Positions 1-8,688 are shown, numbered from the stretch's first letter. The stretch: 59,848 nucleotides of DNA from Pseudomonadota bacterium (GCA_023405815.1 JAEXXM010000001.1:1-59848); one strand, 5' to 3'. Numbers and translations: made by a program. Notes: generated from the letters alone by a model not told the origin.

Positions 1-906
1 ATGTCACCCGCACCGCACGTGAGCGCTGGGAGCAGAGAGGCGGCGGCCGCGCCTGCATCTGCGAGGCCCCCATATCTCGGCTTTGGTCTCGGGCTGCGCC
101 CGAAGCATTACACCGACATCCTCGAAGGATCACCCGACGTCGACTGGTTCGAGGTGATCTCCGAGAACTACATGGTCCCGGGCGGTAATCCGCTGCGCGT
201 CCTCGACCAGATCCGCGCGCGCTATCCCATCGTCATGCATGGCGTCTCTCTGTCGATCGCCTCCACGGCTCCGTTCAACGAGCAGTACCTTGCCGATTTG
301 AAGGCGCTCGCCGAGCGCGTCGAGCCGCAGTTCGTGTCCGATCACCTGTGCTGGACCGGCGTGCACGGCATCAATCTTCACGACCTGTTGCCCATTCCCT
401 ACACCCGCGAGGCGCTCGACCACGTGGTCTCCCGCGTCGCCTACGTGCAGGACTATCTGAAGCGCCCGCTCGCCATCGAGAACGTGTCGACCTACGTGCA
501 GTTCGCCCAGTCCGACATGACGGAGTGGGAGTTCATCTGCGAGCTTACGAGGCGCACTGACTGCTGGCTGGTGTTCGACGTCAACAACGTCTTCGTCAGC
601 GCATTCAACCATGGTTGGGACGCGCAAGCTTTCATCGATGGAATTCCCGCCGATCGCGTGGTGCAGTTCCATCTCGCCGGCCATGAGCACAACACGAGCT
701 ATATCGTCGACACGCACGATGCTCTCGTACCCGACGAGGTTTGGGCACTCTATCGCGCCGCTGTGAAGCGGTTCGGCCCGGTGTCGACCATCATCGAGCG
801 CGACGACAATATTCCCCCCCTTGCGGACCTCGTCGCCGAGCTCGGCACCGCGCGCACCATCGCCGAGGAGCTGCTCCCCGAATTGAGGAGGCAGCGCGCG
901 TCATGA
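1..906 (+). CDS. MNIO family (DUF692) multinuclear iron oxidative enzyme, BufB-like
   Basis: The 301-aa protein has the TIM-barrel signature of DUF692 (now MNIO, the MbnB/TglH/BufB superfamily): GFGLGLRPKHY near the N-terminus, then MHGVSLSI, SDHLCW, ENVSTY, FDVNN, FHLAGH and IIERD, which carry the expected His, Asp, Glu and Asn iron ligands. Family members use two or three irons to modify cysteines in small RiPP precursors. The ATG of the next gene overlaps this stop, so the two are translationally coupled, as in buf-type operons. The precursor gene (DUF2282-like) would be upstream, outside the window. The ATG at base 1 may be the true start, but an upstream start cannot be excluded. Family confidence is high; the substrate is unknown. 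Confidence 0.9.
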   Translation: MSPAPHVSAGSREAAAAPASARPPYLGFGLGLRPKHYTDILEGSPDVDWFEVISENYMVPGGNPLRVLDQIRARYPIVMHGVSLSIASTAPFNEQYLADLKALAERVEPQFVSDHLCWTGVHGINLHDLLPIPYTREALDHVVSRVAYVQDYLKRPLAIENVSTYVQFAQSDMTEWEFICELTRRTDCWLVFDVNNVFVSAFNHGWDAQAFIDGIPADRVVQFHLAGHEHNTSYIVDTHDALVPDEVWALYRAAVKRFGPVSTIIERDDNIPPLADLVAELGTARTIAEELLPELRRQRAS

Positions 907-1763
907 CGGACAAGCGAGAGGGCAAGCATACGGTGCCGCCGACGCTGCGCGAGCTGCAGGCGCTGATGCAAGCCGCGATCCTTCGTGGCGACGACGCGCT
1001 TCTGGCACAGCTAACGGATGGTGCGCACGCTTCGCGGAAGACGCTGCTCGGCGTCTATCGCCATGCCTACATGGCCCGCCTCGTCGAGGTTCTTTCCAAC
1101 GAGTACCCGGTGCTGCGCCGCTACATGGGAGAGGAGCCTTTTCGTGCGCTGGCCCGCGCGTTCCTAACCGCTCACCCTTCGCGCACGCAGAATGCGCGCT
1201 GGGTCGGCAGGTCATTGCCGGAGTTCGCGCGTCAGCACTGGGCGGAGCGTGCGCGCCCTGAGGTTGCCGAGCTGGGCGAGATCGAGCGTGCGGTGTCGGA
1301 CGCCTTCGACAGCGCCGATGCACCAATCCTGCGCTTCGCCGACCTTGCCGCCATCGAGCCGGGCGCCTGGGGGCAACTGACCCTCGAGCTCCACCCTTCG
1401 GTCAGGCTTCTTCACGGCGAGACGAACGCCTTCGACATCTGGAAGGCGCTGAAGGACGATGCGCCGGCACCGCCGCGTCAAAGGCCGGATCAGCCGGAGC
1501 ATTGGATCGTCTGGCGCAATGGCACGACGCCCAAGGTCCGCCCCATGCCCTACGAGGAGGCGATGATGTGCGAGGAGGCCTCGCGCGGCTCAACCTTCGC
1601 TGCGCTGTGCCAGATGCTCGCCACGTACGATGACCCCGACAACGCACCGCTGCGCGCCGCCCAGTATCTGGGGGCGTGGGTGGAAAGCGAGATGCTCACG
1701 GCCGCCAAGCTCGCCGCGCGTCCCGAGCCGCTCCTCCGCGACAGGCAGCGACACCCTGCCTAG
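903..1763 (+). CDS. DUF2063 (HvfC/BufC-like) partner protein of the MNIO enzyme
   Basis: This 286-aa protein begins at the ATG inside the ATGA overlap with the MNIO stop (903-906). A longer reading frame exists upstream but lies wholly within the MNIO gene, so it was not used. The N-terminal half fits DUF2063: a LRELQALMQAAIL segment, then YRHAYMARLVEVLSNEYPVLRRYMGEE and FLTAHPSR, typical of the partner that presents the precursor peptide to the MNIO enzyme. The C-terminal half (about residues 130-260) resembles the variable winged-helix-like domain of these proteins. Together with the first gene it forms a BC pair for peptide maturation, commonly linked to copper or other metal stress. Which metal applies here is not visible. 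Confidence 0.85.
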   Translation: MTDKREGKHTVPPTLRELQALMQAAILRGDDALLAQLTDGAHASRKTLLGVYRHAYMARLVEVLSNEYPVLRRYMGEEPFRALARAFLTAHPSRTQNARWVGRSLPEFARQHWAERARPEVAELGEIERAVSDAFDSADAPILRFADLAAIEPGAWGQLTLELHPSVRLLHGETNAFDIWKALKDDAPAPPRQRPDQPEHWIVWRNGTTPKVRPMPYEEAMMCEEASRGSTFAALCQMLATYDDPDNAPLRAAQYLGAWVESEMLTAAKLAARPEPLLRDRQRHPA

Positions 1764-2414
1764 CGCGCCTATCGGCCGGCTCCACCAGCAAATGCTCGTT
1801 GCCCGCAGAAGCATGGTGGTGCGCCCGGCAATATGGGCGCCTCTGGCGAGCATGAAATTTGCTGCTCTCAATATCGATGCCGATTGGAATATTTCTGGAC
1901 TGCTTTTCCGGAAAGAGAAATTGCTACCGTGAAATGCGACAGAAGAGAATAACGCTGAGCCTTGAAACGCAAGGGAAATGGCGTCAATTAAATTATCGTC
2001 TCCGGCGCGCGCGGATCGTTCAAATGTGCCGATAGAGTAAAGCGCGCTTTCATCGACGCAGCCACGGAAGAACAAAATAGACAAGAAAGATCAATGCGAT
2101 AGCGTGGAGAGATAAGCCAGGCAGGCAAGATTGTTGAAAGTGTAAAAATCGAAATAAGAAATAATGAAATGAGCCGCTTGAAGACAATCTGATTGCGAAA
2201 GCAACAAAAAGCAAAGCGGGAATGGGATGAAATAAGGGCTGGAAATTGGCGCGGTTTTCTGACACATAATTGCGGCCCGCAATCAGCCGTTTCGCCGGCC
2301 GCGGGAATAGGCTCGATTTCGGTTGAGCCGCTCAACGCCGCGTGTCCCGTTCTGACGACGGAACAGCGCGCAACAAAGAGCACACGCGAAGCAAACCCCC
2401 ACAGGAGAATGATG
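1764..2414. other. AT-rich gene-poor intergenic region
   Basis: About 650 bases separate the MNIO pair from the repeat-protein gene. The stretch 1840-2230 is visibly richer in A and T than anything around it, with runs such as GAAATAAGAAATAATGAAATG. Open frames here on either strand (for example a long minus frame across 1988-2434) have no recognisable protein character or ribosome binding site. It probably holds the promoter and long leader of the gene at 2415, or is a remnant of foreign DNA. Confidence 0.5.
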
Positions 2415-3134
2415 ATGTTCCATAGTGAGTACATCCCGTTCCAGCAGAACCCCCAGTACGGTCAGAGCTGGGGCTTAGGAGGCGGACAGGCCGGCTGGGG
2501 CCAGGGCCTCGGCTTGGGTCAGGCCGCATTCGGGCAGCAGGGCTACGGACAGCAGGGCTACGGACAGCAGGGCTACGGTGGCATGGGCGGCTGGCAGCAG
2601 GGTTACGGATGGGGCGGTGGCTCGCCCTGGCAACGCTCGTTCTCGCAGCAGGACGTAGGAGAGATCGTCCGGCACCTCGTTCCGCTTCTGCCGTTCATCG
2701 TCAACCAGGCGCAGCAGCCGCACGCGGCGTTCGGCTATGGCGGCTACGGCGGCGGCATGGGCGGCTTCGGCCAGCAAGGATGGAGCCAGGGATGGGGCCA
2801 GGGCCGTTACCTCTCGCAGCAGGATGTTCATGAGGTCGTGCGCCAGATCCTTCCGGCGCTGCCGCAGATCGTCACCGCGCTGCAGGGCCAGCAGCAGGCT
2901 CCATTCGGCAGCGCCATCTATGGCGCCCTCGGCGCCCAGGGTCTCTACGGCCAGCCGCCGCTCGGACAGGCGGCGTTCGGAAATATCGGCAGCTCCTGGG
3001 GCTACGGCGGACAGCGTCAACTCGGCCAGGGCGACGTCGCCGAGATCGTGCGCCATCTCACAGCGGTGCTCCCGCAGGTGATCTCAAACCTGCAGGCCTT
3101 CAATCAGCAGCAGCAACAGCAGCGCGCGGCCTAG
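2415..3134 (+). CDS. Low-complexity Gly/Gln/Tyr-rich protein with three copies of a helical module
   Basis: Not recognised. Three in-frame ATGs occur at 2409, 2412 and 2415; the AGGAG at 2403-2407 is 7 bases from the third, so 2415 is preferred, giving 239 aa. Residues 1-73 are low complexity, with three tandem copies of GYGQQ. A 28-residue module appears three times, at about 74-101, 131-158 and 201-228, with the pattern (R)xxSQQDVxEIVRHLxPxLPxIV followed by a Gln-rich tail; Gly/Gln/Tyr linkers separate the copies. There is no signal peptide or membrane segment. The gene lies 78 bases before another unknown gene whose N-terminus carries a degenerate version of the module. The composition suggests self-assembly or phase separation, but this is inference. 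Confidence 0.75.
   Translation: MFHSEYIPFQQNPQYGQSWGLGGGQAGWGQGLGLGQAAFGQQGYGQQGYGQQGYGGMGGWQQGYGWGGGSPWQRSFSQQDVGEIVRHLVPLLPFIVNQAQQPHAAFGYGGYGGGMGGFGQQGWSQGWGQGRYLSQQDVHEVVRQILPALPQIVTALQGQQQAPFGSAIYGALGAQGLYGQPPLGQAAFGNIGSSWGYGGQRQLGQGDVAEIVRHLTAVLPQVISNLQAFNQQQQQQRAA
2535..2579 (+). repeat. Three tandem 15-bp repeats coding GYGQQ
   Basis: The unit CAGCAGGGCTACGGA is repeated three times head to tail, the last copy differing only at its final base. It encodes QQGYG units inside the low-complexity region of the gene at 2415, and identical copies could change in number by slippage. Confidence 0.9.
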
Positions 3135-3163
3135 CCCGTCCGTTCGCCGTTCTCTGACAAGGG

Positions 3164-3187
3164 GGGTGCCGCCTTAAGGCGGCCTCC
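3164..3187. other. Palindromic hairpin between the two repeat-protein genes
   Basis: GCCGCC-TTAA-GGCGGC (3168-3183) is a perfect palindrome extended on both sides by GGG and CCC. It sits in the 78-base gap between the genes at 2415 and 3213 and has no T-run, so it may be an mRNA processing or attenuation element rather than a full terminator. Confidence 0.5.
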
Positions 3188-3212
3188 CGCATCGATTGCA
3201 TGGAGCTAGGCA

Positions 3213-3683
3213 ATGTCGAACTCACAAGGCCCCGGGTCGTCCTACTCAGGTGACGGGAGGGATGTCGCCCCCGACACCCAGGCCCTCGTAGGGCTGTTGG
3301 AAAATCTCGTCCCGCTGTTGCTGCACTTCCAGTCGCAGCAGTACGGACAGGCCGGCCCGCTCGGCCTGGGGGGCAACCGCGGCGCCAGGCTGGAGCAGCA
3401 GGCCGCGGTTGCATTCACCGAGGACATCATACTCGACGCGCTGCGCAACCTTTCCACGTATCTGCAGCGGAACGCCAGCCGCTATCAGGGGCTGGAATCC
3501 TACTCTGACGTGGTCGCGGATGCGCGCCGTGCCCTCGCCGCGCGCGACTACCAGCGTGCTCTCGCGCAGGTGTTCGAGGCCTATCGCGCAATCGCCCTGC
3601 TGCGCGCCATCCGCCCCGAGCTCCCGCCCGTGCGCCAGCGCGCCTCCGACGAGCTCGGCGGAGGCAAGGACGCCTTCCACTAG
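3213..3683 (+). CDS. Unrecognised 156-aa protein paired with the repeat protein
   Basis: Not recognised. The ATG has GGAG 7 bases upstream. Residues about 21-47 (TQALVGLLENLVPLLLHF then QSQQYGQ) look like a degenerate copy of the helical module in the preceding gene, followed by a short Gly-rich linker. Residues about 65-145 are predicted helical, rich in Arg and Ala, and read like a helical bundle (EDIILDALRNLSTYL, then DVVADARRALAARDYQRAL and AYRAIALLRAI). The protein looks cytoplasmic. The shared module and orientation suggest the two genes act together, perhaps as scaffold and adaptor; this is inference. Confidence 0.7.
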   Translation: MSNSQGPGSSYSGDGRDVAPDTQALVGLLENLVPLLLHFQSQQYGQAGPLGLGGNRGARLEQQAAVAFTEDIILDALRNLSTYLQRNASRYQGLESYSDVVADARRALAARDYQRALAQVFEAYRAIALLRAIRPELPPVRQRASDELGGGKDAFH

Positions 3684-3728
3684 CGGCAACGCGCTTCGCA
3701 GGCGGTGGAAGTCGGTCGATAAGCGCTG

Positions 3729-3756
3729 CAGGTGAGGGAGTGCCGACCCTCACCTG
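3729..3756 (+). terminator. Hairpin after the repeat-protein pair
   Basis: CAGGTGAGGG and CCCTCACCTG form a perfect 10-bp stem with an 8-base loop, 45 bases after the stop of the gene at 3213. No T-run follows, so it is a possible terminator or 3' stabiliser. Confidence 0.5.
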
Positions 3757-3859
3757 TGGCCGATCAGCCGCGTGCTGCGCCCGATATGCATTTCGGCTGG
3801 TGCGCAATGCGCCGACCTCCTGATACGCTTCCCGTGGGAGCATCGGGAATCGGCAAGAC

Positions 3860-4864
3860 GTGGGCTGTCTGGGGGCCATCGACAGGGCTGCAATTGAAGG
3901 CTGGGCGCGGGCATATCGGCCGCACTGGCACGGCGCCGACGCGTCGTTGGGCGCCGTCATGCGGCGCGCAGCCGAGGTCGGCGAGCAGGCCTTCACCGCC
4001 CACGACTTGAGACAGTCCTGCGCAGCCTGGATCGATGCGCAGCTTCCCGCCGAATTGCGCCGCCGGCTGCACCGCGCCGTCAACGAGCGCCGCACCGGCC
4101 GCGCCATCGCCGGCCTTACCTTACTTTTGGCGCTGTGCGGCTGGATCAACGGCGGTGATGAAGGCGCAAGGCTCGCCGTGATCGGCGCCCTGCCGGGACC
4201 GGCACCTGCGACGAGCCACACCATGCGCAGCCGCCGCGATGCCCGGCGCCTGTCGCCTGCCGAGGCGCCGGACTTGTTCGCTCTCGTGCACGCTATTTGT
4301 CACCGCGCCGGCCTGCGCCGCATGCCTGAAATCTATCTGCTGCCGGCCGAGCGCACCATGAACGCCTACGCCCTCGGCACGCCCGATGACGCCGTCATCA
4401 CACTGACGAGCGGTCTTCTCGATGGCATGTCGCGGGATGAGGTCGCCGCAATCATTGCCCACGAGATCGCCCATATCTGCAACGGCGATGCTTCGACCAT
4501 GGCCCTGGCCGCGAGCCTGCATCGCGCGGTACGGCTCATCTCCGCCGCAGGTATTGTGGCAATGAGCGGCCATCGCGGCTTCGCGCATCGAGCTCCGCTC
4601 GGCTGCGTGCTGCAGGCGGCGCCGGTAATTGCCGAGCTTCTCTGCCTCGCGCTTTCGCGCATCCGTGAGCTGGCCGCCGATGCATTCGCCCTAGACCTGA
4701 TCGCCGATCCGCGCACGCTTGCAGTCGCGCTGGAGAAGCTCGAGCGGCACCACCGCAGCGTCGATCGTTCTTTGGCGCTGGGCGTCGAAGACGGTTTCAC
4801 CGCCTACCTGCGATCCCACCCCACCACCGACCAGCGCGTCGGCTTCGTCCACGTGCTCGCCTAG
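3860..4864 (+). CDS. M48 family zinc metalloprotease, HtpX-like
   Basis: The protease core is clear: HEIAH at about residues 201-205 supplies two zinc ligands and the catalytic Glu, and RELAAD (Glu about 270) supplies the third ligand. The preceding segment MNAYALGTPDDAVITLTSGLLDGM matches the M48 fold. Hydrophobic stretches lie at about 83-95 and around 250-265, consistent with membrane association as in HtpX, which degrades damaged membrane proteins. The start is uncertain: the long frame opens with GTG at 3860, but an ATG at 3959 (MRRAAEVGEQ) is also plausible. The stop shares CTAG with the convergent gene's stop. Confidence 0.85.
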   Translation: MGCLGAIDRAAIEGWARAYRPHWHGADASLGAVMRRAAEVGEQAFTAHDLRQSCAAWIDAQLPAELRRRLHRAVNERRTGRAIAGLTLLLALCGWINGGDEGARLAVIGALPGPAPATSHTMRSRRDARRLSPAEAPDLFALVHAICHRAGLRRMPEIYLLPAERTMNAYALGTPDDAVITLTSGLLDGMSRDEVAAIIAHEIAHICNGDASTMALAASLHRAVRLISAAGIVAMSGHRGFAHRAPLGCVLQAAPVIAELLCLALSRIRELAADAFALDLIADPRTLAVALEKLERHHRSVDRSLALGVEDGFTAYLRSHPTTDQRVGFVHVLA

Positions 4865-7107
4865 GCCGCTGAATCCCCCTGCTGCGCGAGATCGAGAATT
4901 CGCTGCCGGCTCCGCAGCCGCGCCGCGTCGAGCAGCATCTGCGCCGCCCAGCGATAGACGTTGCGCTCCTTGACGAGGGCCCGCATGAGCCGCATGCGCT
5001 CGCGCTGCTCGTTCGTGGGCATGCGCAGCGCCTGGTCGATGGCTTCGCCGAGGCCATGTGCGTCGTACGGGTTGACGATCAGCGCTTCTGACAGCTCGCG
5101 CGACGCACCGGCGAAATGCGACAGGATCAGCACCCCCTGATCGTCGTCGCGCGAGGCGACGAACTCCTTGGCGACGAGGTTCATTCCGTCGTGCAGGCTG
5201 CTGACGACGCAGAAGTCCGCGGCGCGGAACAATTCGAACACCTCGTCCGGCTCGTGATGGCGGACGACGAGGCGGATCGGCTGATAGCCCTCGCTGCCGA
5301 ATCTCTCGTTCACTGCATGAGCAAGCGCGACCGCCTCTTCCTGCAGGTGCCGGTAGCTGTCGAGCTTGCTGCGCGAGGGAGCGGCGGCCTGCACGAACAC
5401 CACCTTGCCGCGCCACTCGGGGTGTCGCGCCAGCAGCTCGTCGATGGCGCGAATGCGGTTGAGCACGCCCTTGGTGTAGTCGAAACGCTCGACGCCGACG
5501 CCGAGCAGAACGTCGTCCCCTATCCCGAGCCTCGCCCTGACGCTGCGGCGGCATTCCGCTACGGGCTTCTGCTTTGCGAGCGCTTGCGGTGGCCACTCGA
5601 TCGAGATCGGATATGGCCGCACCATCGTCTCCTCGCCGCCGAGGATGACCGATCCGCGCTCGCGGTCGATGCGGGCCTCGAGGAAGCGGTCTACCGTCTC
5701 CAGGAAGTTGTTGCAGTGAAACTGCGTGTGGAAGCCCAGAATGGTGCTGCCGAGCAGTCCCCCGACGATCTCCTCCTTCCACGGGCAAATCCCGAACGTC
5801 TCCGCGTTGGGCCAAGGGATGTGCCAGAAGGTGAGGACTGTCGCGCGCGGCATGCGCTCCTTCAGCATGCGCGGAAGAAGCGCGAAATGATAGTCCTGCA
5901 CAAGGATGAGCGGGTCGTCGGACTTGGCTTCCTTGGCGACGGCATCGGCAAATCGCCTGTTGACCTCGCGATAGGCCTTCCAGTCCGCCTCGCGAAAGTG
6001 CGGGGCGACGAATGAGATATGGCACAGCGGCCAAAGGCCCTCGTTCGCCAGCCCGTAGTAGTAGCCGTCCTGCTCCTCGTCGGTGAGCCACACGCGGCGC
6101 AGCGTATAGGCGGGGTTGTCGGGCGGAACAGCGATGTGGTCGCGGGCATCGACCGTCTCGCGGTCGGCCGACCCGCTGCCATGGGCAACCCATGAGCCAC
6201 CGCACGCACGCATGACCGGCTCAAGCGCGGCGACGAGGCCGCTCGCCGGAATCTGCAACTCGACGACGGATTCGGCGCGATTGTGGATGTATGGCTCGCG
6301 GTTTGAGACGGCGAAGATCTCCACATCCGGCAGCTCCTTGTCGAGCAGGACCTGCAACGTTCGCGGCGACCAGTCGACCTGGATCGCATCGAGGGAGTAG
6401 GGCGTGCGTCGCATCTCGCGCATCAGCTGACTGAGCTCGCCGCCGAGCAGCGGGACGTTGCGCGGAGCGAGCGGCGCCGCGCCGCTGCCGCTGACATGGC
6501 GAATGTTCTGCCGGAAAGCCTGCAGCCACTGGCGCAGCAGGTAGAAGACAAACAGTGCCGTGACGCCGATGAAGGTGAGACCGGCCGCAACGATCGCGAT
6601 GCCCCAGTAGAGCAGCGCCTCCGCCGACCGCCGCTTGCCGAAGCTCATATCGTGCACGGCCGCGAGATGGCCGCGCACGTTGCGCGCGTCGATGGGAAAG
6701 GCAGCGACGATGAGGCGTCCGGCACCGCTTTCGACCGTGGAGAATGTGGTTGCTTCCGCGCGTGACAGCGTCTCGCACGAGACGCTTCCAGGCATTAGCT
6801 TCGTCGCGTACTTGAGGTCGCCCGCGCCATCGCAGTAGCCGAGCGCGAGCAGCCTGTCGTCCTCGGTCAGCCGCTCGAAGAACGCGGCCAGGTCCTCGCC
6901 ATGCCCATCGGCGAGCTGAAGCGCGACGTAATCCTTGATGGAGTTGAACAGCAGCTTTGATCTCAGCTGCACGTCGCGCTGCGACCAAGCATCGACGACC
7001 GTCGACGCGAGCGGAGCGAACGCGATCACGAGAATGGCAATAAGTCCAATGGCAGCAACGCCATAGCGCAGGTAGCTCGGCAATACTCCTTCCCCCGATG
7101 ACTGCAC
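4861..7107 (-). CDS. Membrane-anchored GT20 glycosyltransferase, trehalose-6-phosphate synthase-like
   Basis: Residues from about 255 to the C-terminus are a GT20 domain like OtsA: VSNREPYIHNR, GLANEGLWPLCH, QDYHFALLPRML, FWHIPWPN, GFHTQFHCNNFL, VGVERFDYTKG and HDGMNLVAKEFV, which line the UDP-glucose and acceptor sites. OtsA is about 470 aa; this protein has some 250 extra N-terminal residues with a membrane segment at about 13-35, an exported domain of about 130 residues, and a second membrane segment at about 165-192. That is a sensor-type architecture. No trehalose-phosphate phosphatase gene is nearby, so the product could be trehalose-6-phosphate or another glucoside phosphate. The start is a GTG at 7107; a TTG at 7083 after AAGGAG is possible. 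Confidence 0.85.
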   Translation of the reverse strand: MQSSGEGVLPSYLRYGVAAIGLIAILVIAFAPLASTVVDAWSQRDVQLRSKLLFNSIKDYVALQLADGHGEDLAAFFERLTEDDRLLALGYCDGAGDLKYATKLMPGSVSCETLSRAEATTFSTVESGAGRLIVAAFPIDARNVRGHLAAVHDMSFGKRRSAEALLYWGIAIVAAGLTFIGVTALFVFYLLRQWLQAFRQNIRHVSGSGAAPLAPRNVPLLGGELSQLMREMRRTPYSLDAIQVDWSPRTLQVLLDKELPDVEIFAVSNREPYIHNRAESVVELQIPASGLVAALEPVMRACGGSWVAHGSGSADRETVDARDHIAVPPDNPAYTLRRVWLTDEEQDGYYYGLANEGLWPLCHISFVAPHFREADWKAYREVNRRFADAVAKEAKSDDPLILVQDYHFALLPRMLKERMPRATVLTFWHIPWPNAETFGICPWKEEIVGGLLGSTILGFHTQFHCNNFLETVDRFLEARIDRERGSVILGGEETMVRPYPISIEWPPQALAKQKPVAECRRSVRARLGIGDDVLLGVGVERFDYTKGVLNRIRAIDELLARHPEWRGKVVFVQAAAPSRSKLDSYRHLQEEAVALAHAVNERFGSEGYQPIRLVVRHHEPDEVFELFRAADFCVVSSLHDGMNLVAKEFVASRDDDQGVLILSHFAGASRELSEALIVNPYDAHGLGEAIDQALRMPTNEQRERMRLMRALVKERNVYRWAAQMLLDAARLRSRQRILDLAQQGDSAA

Positions 7108-7226
7108 TCTACTGAGGCCTTAACACCCACGAGGACCTGAGTCACCCCAAGGGCACGACCACCCGCGCCGCTTGGATAACGCTGAGATTTTGTGGCGCGC
7201 GGAGCATATCTGCGCGCAATGGCGCG

Positions 7227-8525
7227 TCAGGTGCTCTTCGGCGGGCAGAAGCGTACCGACAGCGCGTGATAGACGCCTTCGCGATTGATAAGACCCGCGG
7301 ATGCGTCCGCAATCATCGCCGTCGCCATCAGTGCAACCAGCATGCCGTGATTGTCGGACATCTCCGACACGATGACGAAGCCGGTGATCGGCGCGCGCAC
7401 CACGCCCGTGAAGTAGGCGACCATGCCGAGCAGCACGATGGGCGCGCTCGTCACCTGATGAAACAGCGGTGCGATCTCCGCGCCGATGGCGGCGCCGACC
7501 GACAACGAGGGAGAGAAGATACCGCCCGGAACGCCGCTGAGCGCCGATAGGGCGGTGGCAAGAAGCTTCAGCGGCGCATAGAGGGCCGATACGGTCCCCG
7601 TCTCGTGCAGGACCTGTCGTGCCTGCTCGTAGCCGGTGCCGAACACGGCGCCGCCCGTCGCCAGCCCGCACAACGCGACGCCGAGCCCGCACAGGATCGC
7701 GAACGAGACCGGATGCGCGCCGATCCAGTTCGCTGCCGAGCGCGGAAGCTGGTCCGGCACCGCAACGAGAATTCGACTGAACAGCGCGCCGCAAAGGCCG
7801 CCAACGACACCGCACAGCGGCACCGCGAGCCACGCCGTCCCCCACGGCAGCGACGAGGCGGTGAAACCGAAATACGTGTAGTCACCGAGCAAGACCTGAG
7901 CCGTCAGACCGGCGACGACGATGCCGCCGACGATGAGGCCGCTGGTCCGCAGCTCGAAACTGCGGCTCATTTCCTCGATGGCGAAAACGACGCCGGCGAG
8001 CGGCGCGTTGAACGCCGCGGCGATGCCGGCCGCCGCACCGGCGAGGATCAGGTCGGGTTGCCGTCGCGGGCTGCGCCGGCCGATGAATGACATGACCGAG
8101 GCGCCGACCTGCACCGTCGGTCCCTCGCGGCCGGTGGAGGCGCCGACGAGCAGGCCAAGCAGCGTCAGGATGACTTTGCCTACGGCGACCCGTGCGCCGA
8201 CCAGCAATTCGCGTCCGCCGCGATCAGCGATCTGGCGCGCTGCGATCACCTGCGGGATGCCGGAGCCCTGCGTGTTGGGAAAGAGCTTCACCGCCAGCAG
8301 CACGGCAAAGCCGAATCCGAGCGGCGTGACGATCAGCGGCGCGTAGGGCCACCGCTCCAGCATCGCCTGAAAGGCCTTTTGCGTGAGGTCCGCTGTGAGC
8401 GTGAGCCCGACGGCGGCCAGTCCGACGGCGATGCCGCCGGCGACGAACACGAGCCGCTGTCGCCAGCGGCGCGCTTGGATGAGAAGTAGTCGCGAGTCGC
8501 GGAGCGTCAGTTGCGGAAATGCCAT
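7227..8525 (-). CDS. ClC family chloride channel/transporter
   Basis: This 432-aa integral membrane protein carries the ClC selectivity motifs: GSGIP at about 87-91, GREGP at about 132-136 with the gating glutamate, and GGIFSPSL later. The AFNAPLAGVVFAIEEM segment includes the glutamate that serves as the internal proton site in ClC-ec1, which argues for H+/Cl- exchange rather than a pure channel. There is no C-terminal CBS pair. It is followed 119 bases on by the GT20 gene on the same strand, so co-transcription is possible. Related proteins function in acid resistance or anion homeostasis. Confidence 0.92.
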   Translation of the reverse strand: MAFPQLTLRDSRLLLIQARRWRQRLVFVAGGIAVGLAAVGLTLTADLTQKAFQAMLERWPYAPLIVTPLGFGFAVLLAVKLFPNTQGSGIPQVIAARQIADRGGRELLVGARVAVGKVILTLLGLLVGASTGREGPTVQVGASVMSFIGRRSPRRQPDLILAGAAAGIAAAFNAPLAGVVFAIEEMSRSFELRTSGLIVGGIVVAGLTAQVLLGDYTYFGFTASSLPWGTAWLAVPLCGVVGGLCGALFSRILVAVPDQLPRSAANWIGAHPVSFAILCGLGVALCGLATGGAVFGTGYEQARQVLHETGTVSALYAPLKLLATALSALSGVPGGIFSPSLSVGAAIGAEIAPLFHQVTSAPIVLLGMVAYFTGVVRAPITGFVIVSEMSDNHGMLVALMATAMIADASAGLINREGVYHALSVRFCPPKST

Positions 8526-8688
8526 CGGCGCGCATGAGCCTAATTGTCCCGCGAGAGAGCGGGCTCCGACAAAGGTCTGATGCGTTCGTTCCGCTACGTC
8601 AACCTTTCGCCTCCCGCACGTTGTGAGACACAGGACCGCCCTCTGCCGCCGACGGTCGTCGCGAAAGAGAGAGCCGTGCCCGCAAATC

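Noticed and set aside
741..902. Upstream extension of the DUF2063 frame
   Set aside because: Lies wholly inside the MNIO gene; the ATGA overlap at 903 gives a better start.
1988..2434. 148-codon minus frame in the AT-rich region
   Set aside because: No binding site, no family pattern, and it crosses the likely leader of the repeat-protein gene.
4691..6205. Long Arg-rich minus frame (504 codons)
   Set aside because: Shadow of the GT20 gene in another frame; composition typical of GC-rich antisense or offset frames.
7120..7845. 241-codon minus frame
   Set aside because: Overlaps the ClC gene in another frame and has no motif.
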